A DNA stretch of 64,000 nt from Fibrobacter sp. UWB10 (GTDB taxonomy: Bacteria; Fibrobacterota; Fibrobacteria; Fibrobacterales; Fibrobacteraceae): NCBI RefSeq assembly GCF_900182935.1, contig NZ_FXUE01000002.1:868001-932000 (forward strand), read 5' to 3'. Shown here piece after piece: positions 24,358-32,956 of this stretch. Under the pieces are notes generated by a model. The model saw only the letters and a program-made list of their open reading frames with translations. It was not told the DNA's origin and did no database searches. Made by a program: the position numbers and the translations under genes. How positions within the stretch are numbered: the stretch's first letter is position 1; every line of letters starts with the position of its first letter.

Positions 24358-24870
24358 TTACCACTTGGCTAGAGCATTAGTGATAATCAGATTTTGGAGT
24401 TTTTCAATGGCTCGGGCCTGACCATGACGGTCTTCAGTCTCGTTCGCCTGAACGTCGTAGGTGCCTTCAGCACTGAGCGACTTAGATTCGTAAATGACCT
24501 TTTCCTTCACGTTATCAAAGAACTTGACACTCACGCGAATGGTCACACGGTAAGTTTCGACATCGCTATTGCTTGTATAGTTTTCAGGCTTGTTCGTGTA
24601 GCTCAAAAGAGTCATCTCGAAGTCTGCCGAGGCATCGCCGGTAACAAGGCGCACACCGCCCGCATTCTTGCGAAACATTTCGACAACGCCCTCGCGAATA
24701 TTGTTTGCAAGCACCGGATCAAGCGTTTTGTCGTCAACTTCATGAATCTTGACCGTTTTGATGTGACTCGGAAGCGTAGACGCCGTAAAGCTATAACAGC
24801 CAGACAAGAGGCATGCCACAAAAGCCACCAAGACCAAATACATCAAACGAGACAGATTCTTTGAAAGCAT
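24358..24870 (-). CDS. LptE-like outer-membrane lipoprotein
   Basis: 170 residues. The signal peptide ends LLSGC (Cys25), followed by YSFTASTLPSHIKTVKI, the usual opening of LptE/RlpB-family proteins. LANNIREGVVEMF and the alternating strands VTIRVSVKFFD fit this fold. LptE plugs LptD during lipopolysaccharide export to the outer membrane. Sequence conservation in the family is low, so the assignment rests on length, lipobox and the N-terminal pattern. No strong Shine-Dalgarno is seen; Met10 is an alternative start. Confidence 0.75.
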   Translation of the reverse strand: MLSKNLSRLMYLVLVAFVACLLSGCYSFTASTLPSHIKTVKIHEVDDKTLDPVLANNIREGVVEMFRKNAGGVRLVTGDASADFEMTLLSYTNKPENYTSNSDVETYRVTIRVSVKFFDNVKEKVIYESKSLSAEGTYDVQANETEDRHGQARAIEKLQNLIITNALAKW

Positions 24871-24881
24871 ACTGCAAATTT

Positions 24882-24910
24882 AAAAAAAACACTCCCAGAG
24901 GGAGTGTCTT
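24882..24910 (-). terminator. Terminator of the esterase gene
   Basis: ACACTCCC / GGGAGTGT with a 3-base loop, followed by T on the minus strand. Confidence 0.85.
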
Positions 24911-24933
24911 TTAGGCAACAATTAGGCTAAATC

Positions 24934-26079
24934 TTAGAGCGATGTCTTGAACGTCCTAGAACCGACCTTCACAATGTACACGCCCTTAGCTCCGGTATAG
25001 ACCTTCCGAGCGTTTGCGGTACCGCGGGTAGTACGAACAAGATGGCCGAGGCTGTTGAACACCATAATGGACTTGCCTTCCGCATTGGAAACCATAATGC
25101 CGTTGTCAGAAGACTTGTAGACAGAGACCGATGCCATGCTAGCATCTAAGGCCAAAGCTTCAGTACCTTCACTAGAAGACGACTGCTTTTGAGCTTCGCT
25201 GCTAGAAGACTTCGGAGATTCAGACGAGGAAGAGGCAACGACGCTAGAAGAAGATTCCGGTTCAGGCTTATCACTGATAAGGCCATTCACGTCCCATTGC
25301 TTCACGAAGTTCCAGATATCCGAAACATCAGCCTTGGAGGGGCTATGCTGACGACCCTCGAGCTTCAGGTGCTTCACATAGATGCCGTTTTCGCACGGGC
25401 CCCAGGTGTAAAGCGTAGCCCTGTTCTCGCTGTTCGGGTGATTGCTCTTGACTTCCGCCTGAGACGGGCACTTGAACTGGTCGCGGTAGCTCTTCAGGTT
25501 GTTTTCGAGACCATCATAGCCCACCACGTTGTCGCTGGTTCCGTGAGTATGGAAAATAGGCACCGGACGCTGAGCCGTGCCGGCTCCCATCATCAGGTAG
25601 CCGGAGCAGGGAGCAAAGGCAGCGATCTTGTCGGCAATCTTACCCATGGCATGGTAGCTGAGCATGCCACCCATGGAGAAGCCCGACATGTACACGCGCT
25701 TTTTGTCGATCTTGTAGTCGTTGGCCAACTGGTCGATAATCTGCGTAATCCATTTGGTATCCTGGTCACCGCTGATATCCCAGGTGCCGTAACCCGTTGC
25801 GCCCTTGGGATAGGCTACAACAAAGCCCGCCGTATCGGCAACGGCTTCCCAGTGGGTATTGGACTGCTGATAATTGGGATCCTGGTCCATGCCGTGGAAC
25901 GACATGAGCAACGGACTATTGTCGGCGATACCGGACGGAGCATAGACGTAGACATCTCGGCCCGAAACAGACACCTTTTTATAGTCATTGATGGATTTTC
26001 CACCACCGCCTCCGCCCCAGCCGCCCCATTGAGCAAAAGACATCGACGCTGCTGCCAAAATTGGTAACAAGTATTTCAT
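24934..26079 (-). CDS. Secreted CE1-like esterase (acetylxylan/feruloyl esterase type)
   Basis: 381 residues. A signal peptide ends near SMSFAQ (16). A Gly/Trp-rich stretch precedes an alpha/beta-hydrolase domain (~30-265). The nucleophile is Ser135 in GFSMGG; the catalytic His is probably in GRQHSP near 243. The oxyanion-side motif LLMSFHGMDQD is present. A Ser linker follows, then a basic C-terminal domain (VYIVKVGSRTFKTSL) as on other secreted enzymes here. The family includes feruloyl and acetylxylan esterases and PHB depolymerase-like LpqC proteins; substrate is uncertain, but a hemicellulose side-chain ester is likely in this organism. Confidence 0.85.
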   Translation of the reverse strand: MKYLLPILAAASMSFAQWGGWGGGGGGKSINDYKKVSVSGRDVYVYAPSGIADNSPLLMSFHGMDQDPNYQQSNTHWEAVADTAGFVVAYPKGATGYGTWDISGDQDTKWITQIIDQLANDYKIDKKRVYMSGFSMGGMLSYHAMGKIADKIAAFAPCSGYLMMGAGTAQRPVPIFHTHGTSDNVVGYDGLENNLKSYRDQFKCPSQAEVKSNHPNSENRATLYTWGPCENGIYVKHLKLEGRQHSPSKADVSDIWNFVKQWDVNGLISDKPEPESSSSVVASSSSESPKSSSSEAQKQSSSSEGTEALALDASMASVSVYKSSDNGIMVSNAEGKSIMVFNSLGHLVRTTRGTANARKVYTGAKGVYIVKVGSRTFKTSL

Positions 26080-26250
26080 TTTTCACTCCCTATGTATATA
26101 ATACCTAGGGATAATATATACCGAAAAAATAGGATTAAAATATTCCACGATTCAATTGTGTTGTTGCAAAAGACAACACAGAAAAATAATTTGCACTCCT
26201 TTTTTCTGCATTTTGAAATTCGAATTTCGAAATCAGAATCCCGAATTAAC

Positions 26251-26258
26251 TATCTTTT
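26251..26258 (+). promoter_or_regulatory. TATCTTTT element upstream of serS
   Basis: It resembles the TATCTTTG elements before leuB and guaA, 31 bases before the serS ATG. Confidence 0.4.
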
Positions 26259-26289
26259 CCGCGTAAAATTTTTCCAACCGAGGCATAAA

Positions 26290-27576
26290 ATGCTTGACAT
26301 TAAGAAAATCCGCGAAAATCCGGAATATTATATTGCTGAAACCGAAAAGAAATATACGACCGTAAGCCTTCGTGACGTGCTGGCTGTCGATAACGAACGC
26401 CGCCCGCTCCTCACCGAAGTCGAACGCCTCAAGAGCGAACGCAACGCTCAGTCCAAGCGCATTGGCGAACTCAAGAAGAAGGGCGAAAACGCTGACGAAG
26501 CTCAGGCCGCCACGCGTGAACTCGGCAACAAGATCGACGAACTTGACAAGAAGCTCAAGGACCTCGACTACAAGCAGACCGAAATGCTCATGCACGTGCC
26601 GAACATCGCTCCGCGTTCTCCGGAAGGCAAGGACAGCTCGGACAACGTTGTTGAAAAAGACGGCCCGATTCCCGCCGACTACTACACCAAGAACGATGAC
26701 TTCGCCCGCGTGGACCACAAGACCCTCGGCGAACGCCTCGGCATTTTTGACTTTGAACGCGGCGCCAAGATTTCTGGTTCCGGCTTCCCGGTTTACCGCG
26801 GCTGGGGCTCTCGCCTCGAACGCGCCCTCATCCAGTTCTTCCTCGATGAACACATGAAGAACGGCTTCGAAGAATTCACGCCGCCGTACCTGGTGACCCG
26901 CAATACCATGCGCGGCACGGGCCAGCTCCCGAAGTTCGAAGAAGACATGTACCGCTGCGACAAGGACGACGACCTGTTCCTCATCCCGACTGCAGAAGTG
27001 CCTCTGACCAACCTCTACTCCGGCGAAGTGATTCCGGAATCTGAACTTCCGAAGCGCATTTGCGCCTACTCTGCTTGCTTCCGCCGCGAAGCTGGTAGCT
27101 ACGGCAAGGACACTCGCGGTCTTCTCCGCTTGCACCAGTTCAACAAGGTTGAAATGGTTTACTTCGCTCATCCGGATCGTAGCTACGAAGACCACGAAGA
27201 ACTCACCCGCTTCGGTGAAATGCTTTTGGAAAAGCTCGGCCTCCCCTACCACCGCTTGGCACTCTGCAAGGGTGACCTCGGTTTCGGTGCCGCCAAGTGC
27301 TACGACCTCGAAGTTTATGCTCCGGTCGAAAAGAAGTGGCTTGAAGTCAGCTCCTGCTCCAACTTCGAAGACTACCAGGCTCGCCGCGCAAATATCAAGA
27401 CCAAAATCGGCGGCAAGAACGTTTACGTTCATACGCTGAATGGTTCTGGCCTTGCTACCCCGCGCGTGATGGTCGGTATCTGCGACAACTACCAGCAGAA
27501 AGATGGCTCGCTCAAGATTCCTGAAGTGCTGCGTCCGTACATGGGTGGCATGGAAGTGATTGAACCGAAGAAGTAA
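26290..27576 (+). CDS. serS: Seryl-tRNA synthetase
   Basis: 428 residues, normal length. It charges tRNA-Ser with serine. The N-terminal coiled-coil arm (~25-100, rich in Lys/Glu/Ala) binds the tRNA. Class II motif 2 is FRREAGSYGKDTRGLLRLHQ and motif 3 is the C-terminal GSGLATPRVMVGICDN with PEVLRPYMGG. The start is ATG at 26290 (MLDIKKIRENPEYY, the conserved N-terminus), with GAGG upstream; a frame open from 26092 adds unrelated residues. Codon use is strongly biased. Confidence 0.97.
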   Translation: MLDIKKIRENPEYYIAETEKKYTTVSLRDVLAVDNERRPLLTEVERLKSERNAQSKRIGELKKKGENADEAQAATRELGNKIDELDKKLKDLDYKQTEMLMHVPNIAPRSPEGKDSSDNVVEKDGPIPADYYTKNDDFARVDHKTLGERLGIFDFERGAKISGSGFPVYRGWGSRLERALIQFFLDEHMKNGFEEFTPPYLVTRNTMRGTGQLPKFEEDMYRCDKDDDLFLIPTAEVPLTNLYSGEVIPESELPKRICAYSACFRREAGSYGKDTRGLLRLHQFNKVEMVYFAHPDRSYEDHEELTRFGEMLLEKLGLPYHRLALCKGDLGFGAAKCYDLEVYAPVEKKWLEVSSCSNFEDYQARRANIKTKIGGKNVYVHTLNGSGLATPRVMVGICDNYQQKDGSLKIPEVLRPYMGGMEVIEPKK

Positions 27577-27619
27577 TCGAAAAAGTTATTTTACTAAAAA
27601 ACAAACTTTATTAAAGTAG

Positions 27620-27657
27620 TTTTACATAGTAAAATTTTTCAATACACTCGTATTGAA
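27620..27657. repeat. Two adjacent hairpins after serS
   Basis: TTTTAC-ATA-GTAAAA (27620-27634), then TTCAATAC-ACTC-GTATTGAA (27638-27657). The first recalls the outer hairpin of repeat A2 (TTTTAC-GTTA-GTAAAA). Confidence 0.6.
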
Positions 27658-27674
27658 GGCTAAATACAAAGTAT

Positions 27675-27712
27675 ATGGTTATGGCTTGCAGTGCCATAAC
27701 CATTTTATTATC
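27675..27712 (+). terminator. Terminator of serS
   Basis: ATGGTTATGGC / GCCATAACCAT with a 7-base loop and a T-rich tail. Confidence 0.75.
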
Positions 27713-27755
27713 TTTTGCTTAAAATCCCCCCAACCTCTCTCCAAAGGAGAATTGT

Positions 27756-29105
27756 ATGAACATTAAGCTTATCTCTGTCGTCTCCGCGCTCGCAGTGTCT
27801 GCTGCAGTCGCTCAGGACTATGATGACGAATACGAAACTTCTTCTACCGAAAGTGTTCAGGAAGAAGCCCCTGCCGCTCCGGCACCGGAACCGGCCCCTG
27901 CTCCGGCAGCAGAAACCTCTTCTACCACCAGCTTCGAAGCTCCTGCCGCTTCTGAAAGTGTTCCGACACCGTCTGCTGCAGGTTTCAAAGTTCTTCACGG
28001 CAACGCATACAACCTGCAGGGCAACGAACTCGGCGCCTCCACGATCGGTGGCGACATGAACGCCGTCTATAAGATGTACGGCCGCAAGCTTATCTACATC
28101 GAACCGTCTGGCGAAGAAGCTGATCTCGCACTCAGCTCTGGCGCTATGACTTACCTGGTTGCTTTCGACAACAACATTTCTCGTGATCCGCTGCCGGCTG
28201 GCATTTCTCACCCGGATGATCCGTATGTTGCCATGGGCCTGTTCACCGCTGGTATCGCAACTCCGGCCTTCGGTGTCGCAGTCGACATCGCAATCGATAA
28301 GGCTTGGCAGTCCGACGAAGAAAAAATCGGCAACACCAAGAACACCGAAGATCGCTCCGTCACTGAAGCTGGCGACTACATCAACGTGAAGTTCGGTGCC
28401 CCGCTCGGTGCATTCGACATTACTGCAAACGTCTACTGGCTCACCTTCAGACAGGAAGTCGATGTTGAAACCAACGACGATGGTGCCAAGACCGAAAATG
28501 ATCCGGACTACTGGGATCTCGGTGCTAGCGTGACCCTCTCTAACGGTCCTTCCGCAACGAACTTTGCCTGGTCTACTGGCCTCGACTTCTTGCGTCAAAA
28601 GAGTGACCGTCGCCAGAAGGCCGGTCCGAACACCGTTGAAACCACCAACAACGATGCATTCCTCTTCATCCAGCCGCGCTTCAACTTCGCGCTCCCGGTA
28701 TTTGTTGCTGAAAACGCTCAGGTGTTCGTTGGCTTGAATACTCGCTTGCCGATCTTCATTTTCGACGAAATCGAAAACGGCGACAACAGCACAAACGTCT
28801 ACGACTTCGGTCTCTTCTCTACTCCGAACCTGCTTGCTGAAATGACCCTCGGCGAACACTGGATCCTCTTCGGTGGTGCAGCCTTCGAATGGAAGGTCAT
28901 TGACTACCATACCGAATCTGAAGAATCTGGAGCCAACTATGATGACACCTCCGTCATTTCGATGCGTACCAACACGACTAACGCTAATGCCGGTCTCCGC
29001 TTCAGCTACGACCACTTGGTCATCGAAGCATCCATTGCTGACAACCTGGGCACTGCCGCATGGAGTGGCCTCGTTGGCAACCTCGGCATCTTCTTCATGT
29101 TCTAA
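27756..29105 (+). CDS. Abundant outer-membrane beta-barrel-like protein
   Basis: 449 residues. The signal peptide ends near SAAVAQ (20). An acidic then Pro/Ala-rich stretch (~22-75, EAPAAPAPEPAPAPAAE) may span periplasm or peptidoglycan. The rest alternates hydrophobic and polar residues and ends in a strand with terminal Phe (LGIFFMF), typical of a beta-barrel. AAAGGAG is well placed and codon use is highly biased, so it is probably abundant. I do not recognise a named family. The Pro/Ala linker recurs in the unrelated barrel protein at 31775. Confidence 0.8.
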   Translation: MNIKLISVVSALAVSAAVAQDYDDEYETSSTESVQEEAPAAPAPEPAPAPAAETSSTTSFEAPAASESVPTPSAAGFKVLHGNAYNLQGNELGASTIGGDMNAVYKMYGRKLIYIEPSGEEADLALSSGAMTYLVAFDNNISRDPLPAGISHPDDPYVAMGLFTAGIATPAFGVAVDIAIDKAWQSDEEKIGNTKNTEDRSVTEAGDYINVKFGAPLGAFDITANVYWLTFRQEVDVETNDDGAKTENDPDYWDLGASVTLSNGPSATNFAWSTGLDFLRQKSDRRQKAGPNTVETTNNDAFLFIQPRFNFALPVFVAENAQVFVGLNTRLPIFIFDEIENGDNSTNVYDFGLFSTPNLLAEMTLGEHWILFGGAAFEWKVIDYHTESEESGANYDDTSVISMRTNTTNANAGLRFSYDHLVIEASIADNLGTAAWSGLVGNLGIFFMF

Positions 29106-29124
29106 GTACGTCTAGAACGGATTT

Positions 29125-29164
29125 AAGGCGAACCTTTGAAAATAAAAGGTTCGCCTTTTTTTAT
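29125..29164 (+). terminator. Rho-independent terminator
   Basis: AAGGCGAACCTTT / AAAAGGTTCGCCTT followed by T. Confidence 0.9.
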
Positions 29165-29174
29165 TTTTCTCGAC

Positions 29175-30419
29175 ATGGTTTTAAATATTATTTGGCTCGT
29201 TTTCTTCTTTGGCGCATTTGTCGCCTGTATGGTCCAGTGGATTGCTTTTGGCGACTCTGGAATTTTCAACAAAGCCATTCTCGGTGCCTTCGATATGTCC
29301 AAGACCGCATTCGAAATCGCCATCGGTCTTACCGGCATTCTTTCGCTCTGGCTTGGCATCATGAAGATTGGTGAAAAAGCGGGCGCAGTCCAAATTCTCG
29401 CAAAGATTGTTTCGCCACTGTTCAGCAGGCTCTTCCCCGAGATTCCGAAGAACCACCCTGTGATTGGCACCATGCTCATGAATATCAGTGCCAACATGCT
29501 CGGACTCGATAACGCCGCCACCCCCATGGGTCTGCAAGCCATGAAGCAGTTGCAAGAAATCAATCCGAACGAAGACAAGTCCGTCGCAAGCAATTCCCAG
29601 ATTATGTTCCTTGTGCTGAACGCCAGCGGCCTTACGCTGATTCCGGTGAGCATTATGACTTACCGCGCCCAAATGGGAGCCGCAAACCCAAGCGATGTGT
29701 TCTTGCCGCTCTTGCTTTCAACATTCTTTAGCACTTTGGCCGGTATTTTCGCACTCAGTTTCTTCCAGAAAGTAAAGCTCAAAGACCCTGTCACAGTGGC
29801 CTGGCTCGCCGGACTTTCGGCCTGCGTTATTTCGATTATGGTGTACTTCAGCCACCTGAGCGCCGAAGCTATTGGCACCACCAGCCTTTTGATTAGCGGA
29901 ATTGCCTTATTTGGAATTATTGTCGCCTTCCTTGGACTTGCCGTGTACAAGAAGGTGCAAGCCTACGAAGCCTTTGTCGAAGGCGCTAAAGACGGATTCC
30001 ACACCGCCGTCATGATTATTCCGAACTTGGTTGCCATTCTTGTGGGCGTGGCCGTATTCCGTGCAAGCGGAGCAATGGATTTGTTACTGAACGGAGTCTC
30101 TTGGATTTTGGGTCTTTGCGGCGTCGGTAACGATATCGTGCCCGCACTCCCCACCGCCATCATGAAACCTTTGAGCGGTAGCGGTGCCCGCGGCATGATG
30201 ATTGATGCCATGAAGACTCTTGGACCGGATAGTTTCGCTGGTCGCCTGAGTTGCATGTTCCAGGGTGCAGCAGATACGACGTTCTACATTATCGCCGTTT
30301 ACTTTGGATCAGTTGGAGTTAAAAAGACTCGCCATGCAGTCACATGCGCTTTAATTGCTGATGCTGCAGGCGTGATTGCCGCAATCGCAATCGCCTACCT
30401 GTTCTTCCCACCTAATTAG
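29175..30419 (+). CDS. SpmA-SpmB fusion, nucleoside-recognition (GATE) membrane protein
   Basis: 414 residues with about ten membrane segments. The N-terminal ~200 residues match spore maturation protein A (GLTGILSLWLGIMKIGEKAG, NMLGLDNAATPMGLQAM). The C-terminal part matches SpmB (PALPTAIMKPLSGSGARGMM, FQGAADTTFYIIAVYFGSVG). In Bacillus the two halves are separate genes needed for spore core dehydration; fused forms occur in many non-sporulating bacteria, where the role is unknown. The ATG at 29175 is chosen because upstream frame sequence lies inside the preceding terminator. No clear Shine-Dalgarno is seen. Confidence 0.88.
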   Translation: MVLNIIWLVFFFGAFVACMVQWIAFGDSGIFNKAILGAFDMSKTAFEIAIGLTGILSLWLGIMKIGEKAGAVQILAKIVSPLFSRLFPEIPKNHPVIGTMLMNISANMLGLDNAATPMGLQAMKQLQEINPNEDKSVASNSQIMFLVLNASGLTLIPVSIMTYRAQMGAANPSDVFLPLLLSTFFSTLAGIFALSFFQKVKLKDPVTVAWLAGLSACVISIMVYFSHLSAEAIGTTSLLISGIALFGIIVAFLGLAVYKKVQAYEAFVEGAKDGFHTAVMIIPNLVAILVGVAVFRASGAMDLLLNGVSWILGLCGVGNDIVPALPTAIMKPLSGSGARGMMIDAMKTLGPDSFAGRLSCMFQGAADTTFYIIAVYFGSVGVKKTRHAVTCALIADAAGVIAAIAIAYLFFPPN

Positions 30420-30461
30420 ACTTGAGGACGGTGCTACGCACCTACAGACGAGAGACGAAAG

Positions 30462-30493
30462 AAAATGAAGAAAGAAAATTCTTCATTTTTTTA
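30462..30493 (+). terminator. Terminator of the SpmAB gene
   Basis: AATGAAGAA / TTCTTCATT followed by T. Confidence 0.75.
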
Positions 30494-30682
30494 TGTTCTA
30501 GCTTGAACAACAACAAACAGAGTATCGTATAGCAAGAATCTTTATACACCATACGGATTCGATATACGAAACTAAACAAGAGCCTTTGTTTTAGTTGAGT
30601 TAAGTTCTATGAACTAAAAACTAACGTTTTTTCAAGGCTTTTTTATAAAAAAAATTTTTATTGATAAGTATTTTATCAAACA

Positions 30683-30766
30683 GATTTTACGTTAGTAAAA
30701 TCCGATAAATGCGTAAGGCGAATGCTGCAGGTCTGCTTGCAGACCTATAACTGAGCCTAGCATTTA
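30683..30766 (+). repeat. Hairpin repeat family A, copy 2
   Basis: Outer hairpin GATTTTAC-GTTA-GTAAAATC, the conserved GATAAATGCGTAAGGCGA, inner hairpin GGTCTGC-TT-GCAGACC and the conserved end CCTAGCATTTA. Compared with copy 1, three positions in each outer arm changed and all three pairs are preserved. Confidence 0.75.
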
Positions 30767-30799
30767 GTACTTTAGTTCATCCGTGTGACAATAAAAAAA

Positions 30800-31771
30800 T
30801 TAGCCTTTCGCTTGAGCTATAAGCAGGGCAAGATAGCCAGCATAGATAGCTAAGAGAATAGCGCCGGCAATGCGGTTCAAACGACCATCGCCTTTACGCC
30901 TAAAGCCAAGCACAATCAAGGCAACCGTCAAAGCAGTCATTAAAGGCATGTCACGATACGTGACAGCCTTTTCAATTTCATCCATCGGAGAAATGGTTGC
31001 TGCAAGGCCAACTACCGCAAGCGTATTGAACAAATTCGAGCCAATGATATTGCCAAGAGCCAAATCATTTTCGCCCTTACGGGCCGCGGCAATAGAACTA
31101 GCAAGTTCCGGCAACGACGTACCAATAGCAACAATCGTAAGACCAATCAAAAGATCGCTCACACCAAGCGTACGGGCAATTTCAACAGCGCCCCAAACAA
31201 GGGCTCGTGAACTAGCAACCAGCAGAGCAAGTCCCAGAACAAGCCACAAAATAGACTTGCCCAGCGAAGCCTGGTTTCCAGCAGATTCATCTTCAGCAGA
31301 ATTTGAAGCCTCGGCTTTCGCTTTCTTCAATTCACGCCAAATGCTGTAACCCATTACAAGCGCAAAGACGACCAGCAAAAGCACGCCATTCCAGCGCACC
31401 ACGCTTCCATCCCACACAAGCACAATTGAAAGTATCGACACCGCAATCAAAATCGGCAAATCACCGCGAATCACGGAGCGCTGCATTAGAATCGGAGAAA
31501 TCAAAGCCGTAGCGCCAAGAATCAAGGCTATGTTTGCAATGTTGCTACCGTAGGCGTTACCAAGCGCAAGCTCGGGATTCCCTTGGGAGGCCGATATAGC
31601 AGAAACCGTAAGCTCCGGAGCAGAGGTTCCAAAGCCTACGATTACCATTCCTATGAGGAGTGTTGACATGCCGCAATATTCGGCGATACCAACAGCTCCA
31701 TCCACAAATTTATCTGCACTCCAAACGAGAACAGCTAAGCCAACAATTACAGCAACAATTGCAAGAATCAT
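30800..31771 (-). CDS. Ca2+/Na+ antiporter (CaCA family, YrbG-like)
   Basis: 323 residues with about ten membrane segments arranged as two inverted halves. The two alpha repeats are GFGTSAPELTVSAISASQGN and AIGTSLPELASSIAAARKG, with following GNAYGSNIANIALILG and GNIIGSNLFNTLAVVG; these hold the ion-binding Glu and Asn/Asp. It probably exports Ca2+ in exchange for Na+ or H+ across the inner membrane. It starts three bases after the stop of the outer-membrane protein gene and has no own ribosome site, so translation is likely coupled. Confidence 0.92.
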   Translation of the reverse strand: MILAIVAVIVGLAVLVWSADKFVDGAVGIAEYCGMSTLLIGMVIVGFGTSAPELTVSAISASQGNPELALGNAYGSNIANIALILGATALISPILMQRSVIRGDLPILIAVSILSIVLVWDGSVVRWNGVLLLVVFALVMGYSIWRELKKAKAEASNSAEDESAGNQASLGKSILWLVLGLALLVASSRALVWGAVEIARTLGVSDLLIGLTIVAIGTSLPELASSIAAARKGENDLALGNIIGSNLFNTLAVVGLAATISPMDEIEKAVTYRDMPLMTALTVALIVLGFRRKGDGRLNRIAGAILLAIYAGYLALLIAQAKG

Positions 31772-31774
31772 ATA

Positions 31775-32794
31775 TTAAAAAGGATAAACGGTAATTCCGA
31801 GATTGAGCGAAGACGCATCCAAGTTCAAGTTCATGTACTTAAGATGGCCGTCGTACAAGTCGGACACACCGAGGTTTGCAGAAACATCAAGCGAAAGATA
31901 GTCATTTGCAAGCACGGAGAAGCCGAAGACAAACGCACAATCGGCGCTAGTACGGTATTCATCCATCATGTCAATTCGACTAGTATGCTTTTCATCTTTA
32001 CTGTCGGTGTAAGAAATACGGAGCTTGTCATACAGCGGGATAGACATTTCGACACCGAGGTCGAAGTATATTCTCGAAGATGCAGCCTTAAAGGTGAACA
32101 AAACCGGGACATCGATTTTCTTTTGGCTGAATCTGAAGTTCGTCGGAACGTCATTAACATAATAAGATTCACTAGCCTTACTCTGTTCATAAAGAACGCC
32201 AAGCTTGATACCCATCGTATATTGGTTCAGCGGAATAATCGACATGATACCCGCTCTCCAGCTTAAGCCACTGTACTGGTCGCCATCCCAATCGTTACCC
32301 GACAACTGGTAAGCGCCAACAGAGCCGTGAGCACCGACTTTAAGTTTCATCGGATAAAGGCCCCTAAGTTCATCCATAGTGACCGTATCCTTACCTTCAC
32401 GCTGAGCAACATAAACAGTACGAACAGGAACACCATCATCACGGGTGTAGACCGTTTCGTAAAGAACCGCATTTCTTGCATCACGGAACTGTTCAACAGC
32501 CCTTGCGGAGGCAGCCGTTCTATCGGCGTCCGAATCGGCATTACGAACGGCCTTCGGAGCAACAACCACGGCAGGTTCTTCAACTGTGCTTACGGGAGCT
32601 GCTGCAGGAGCGGCTTGTTCAACAGGGGCTTCTGCAACGGGTGCAGCCTGTTCAGCAGGAGCAGCAGTTTCGGCTCCACGAACTGCAACAGGAGCAGATT
32701 CTTCAGCAGGCGCAGCGGCAGGGGCCGCATCCTGAGCGAAAGACATTGCCGAAAAGGCGAGAACGGTGAGAATACCAGTAAGTTTACGATTCAT
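31775..32794 (-). CDS. Outer-membrane beta-barrel-like protein with Ala/Pro-rich N-terminal region
   Basis: 339 residues. The signal peptide ends SAMSFAQ (~21). An Ala/Pro/Glu-rich low-complexity region (~22-85) is followed by a short helical segment (DRTAASARAVEQFRDARNA). A barrel-like domain (~145-339) has alternating strands (LKVGAHGSVGAYQLSG, LDLGVEM-type strands) and a final Phe (GITVYPF). GGAGG precedes the ATG; TATAAT lies at 32826-32821. It is co-transcribed with the Ca2+/Na+ antiporter gene. The function is unknown. Confidence 0.8.
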   Translation of the reverse strand: MNRKLTGILTVLAFSAMSFAQDAAPAAAPAEESAPVAVRGAETAAPAEQAAPVAEAPVEQAAPAAAPVSTVEEPAVVVAPKAVRNADSDADRTAASARAVEQFRDARNAVLYETVYTRDDGVPVRTVYVAQREGKDTVTMDELRGLYPMKLKVGAHGSVGAYQLSGNDWDGDQYSGLSWRAGIMSIIPLNQYTMGIKLGVLYEQSKASESYYVNDVPTNFRFSQKKIDVPVLFTFKAASSRIYFDLGVEMSIPLYDKLRISYTDSKDEKHTSRIDMMDEYRTSADCAFVFGFSVLANDYLSLDVSANLGVSDLYDGHLKYMNLNLDASSLNLGITVYPF

Positions 32795-32956
32795 ATTGAG
32801 CCTCCATTTTCTTGAAGTTTATTATAGCATATTTTTTTATTAAAAGAGCTGTTTAAAGGCCAAAAACAGGACAAAATCGTATCATTGAGCGATAAAATGA
32901 AAAATGAAGGCTACAGATAATCCTTGTTAATTATTCATTTTATCTAAATTTATAGC

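Larger units (their letters stand above)
30420..30799. other. AT-rich intergenic region with hairpins
   Basis: 380 bases between convergent genes. It holds a GGTGC-TAC-GCACC hairpin (30430-30442), a terminator (30462-30493), AT-rich sequence without a gene (30500-30680) and repeat A2 (30683-30766). Confidence 0.6.
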
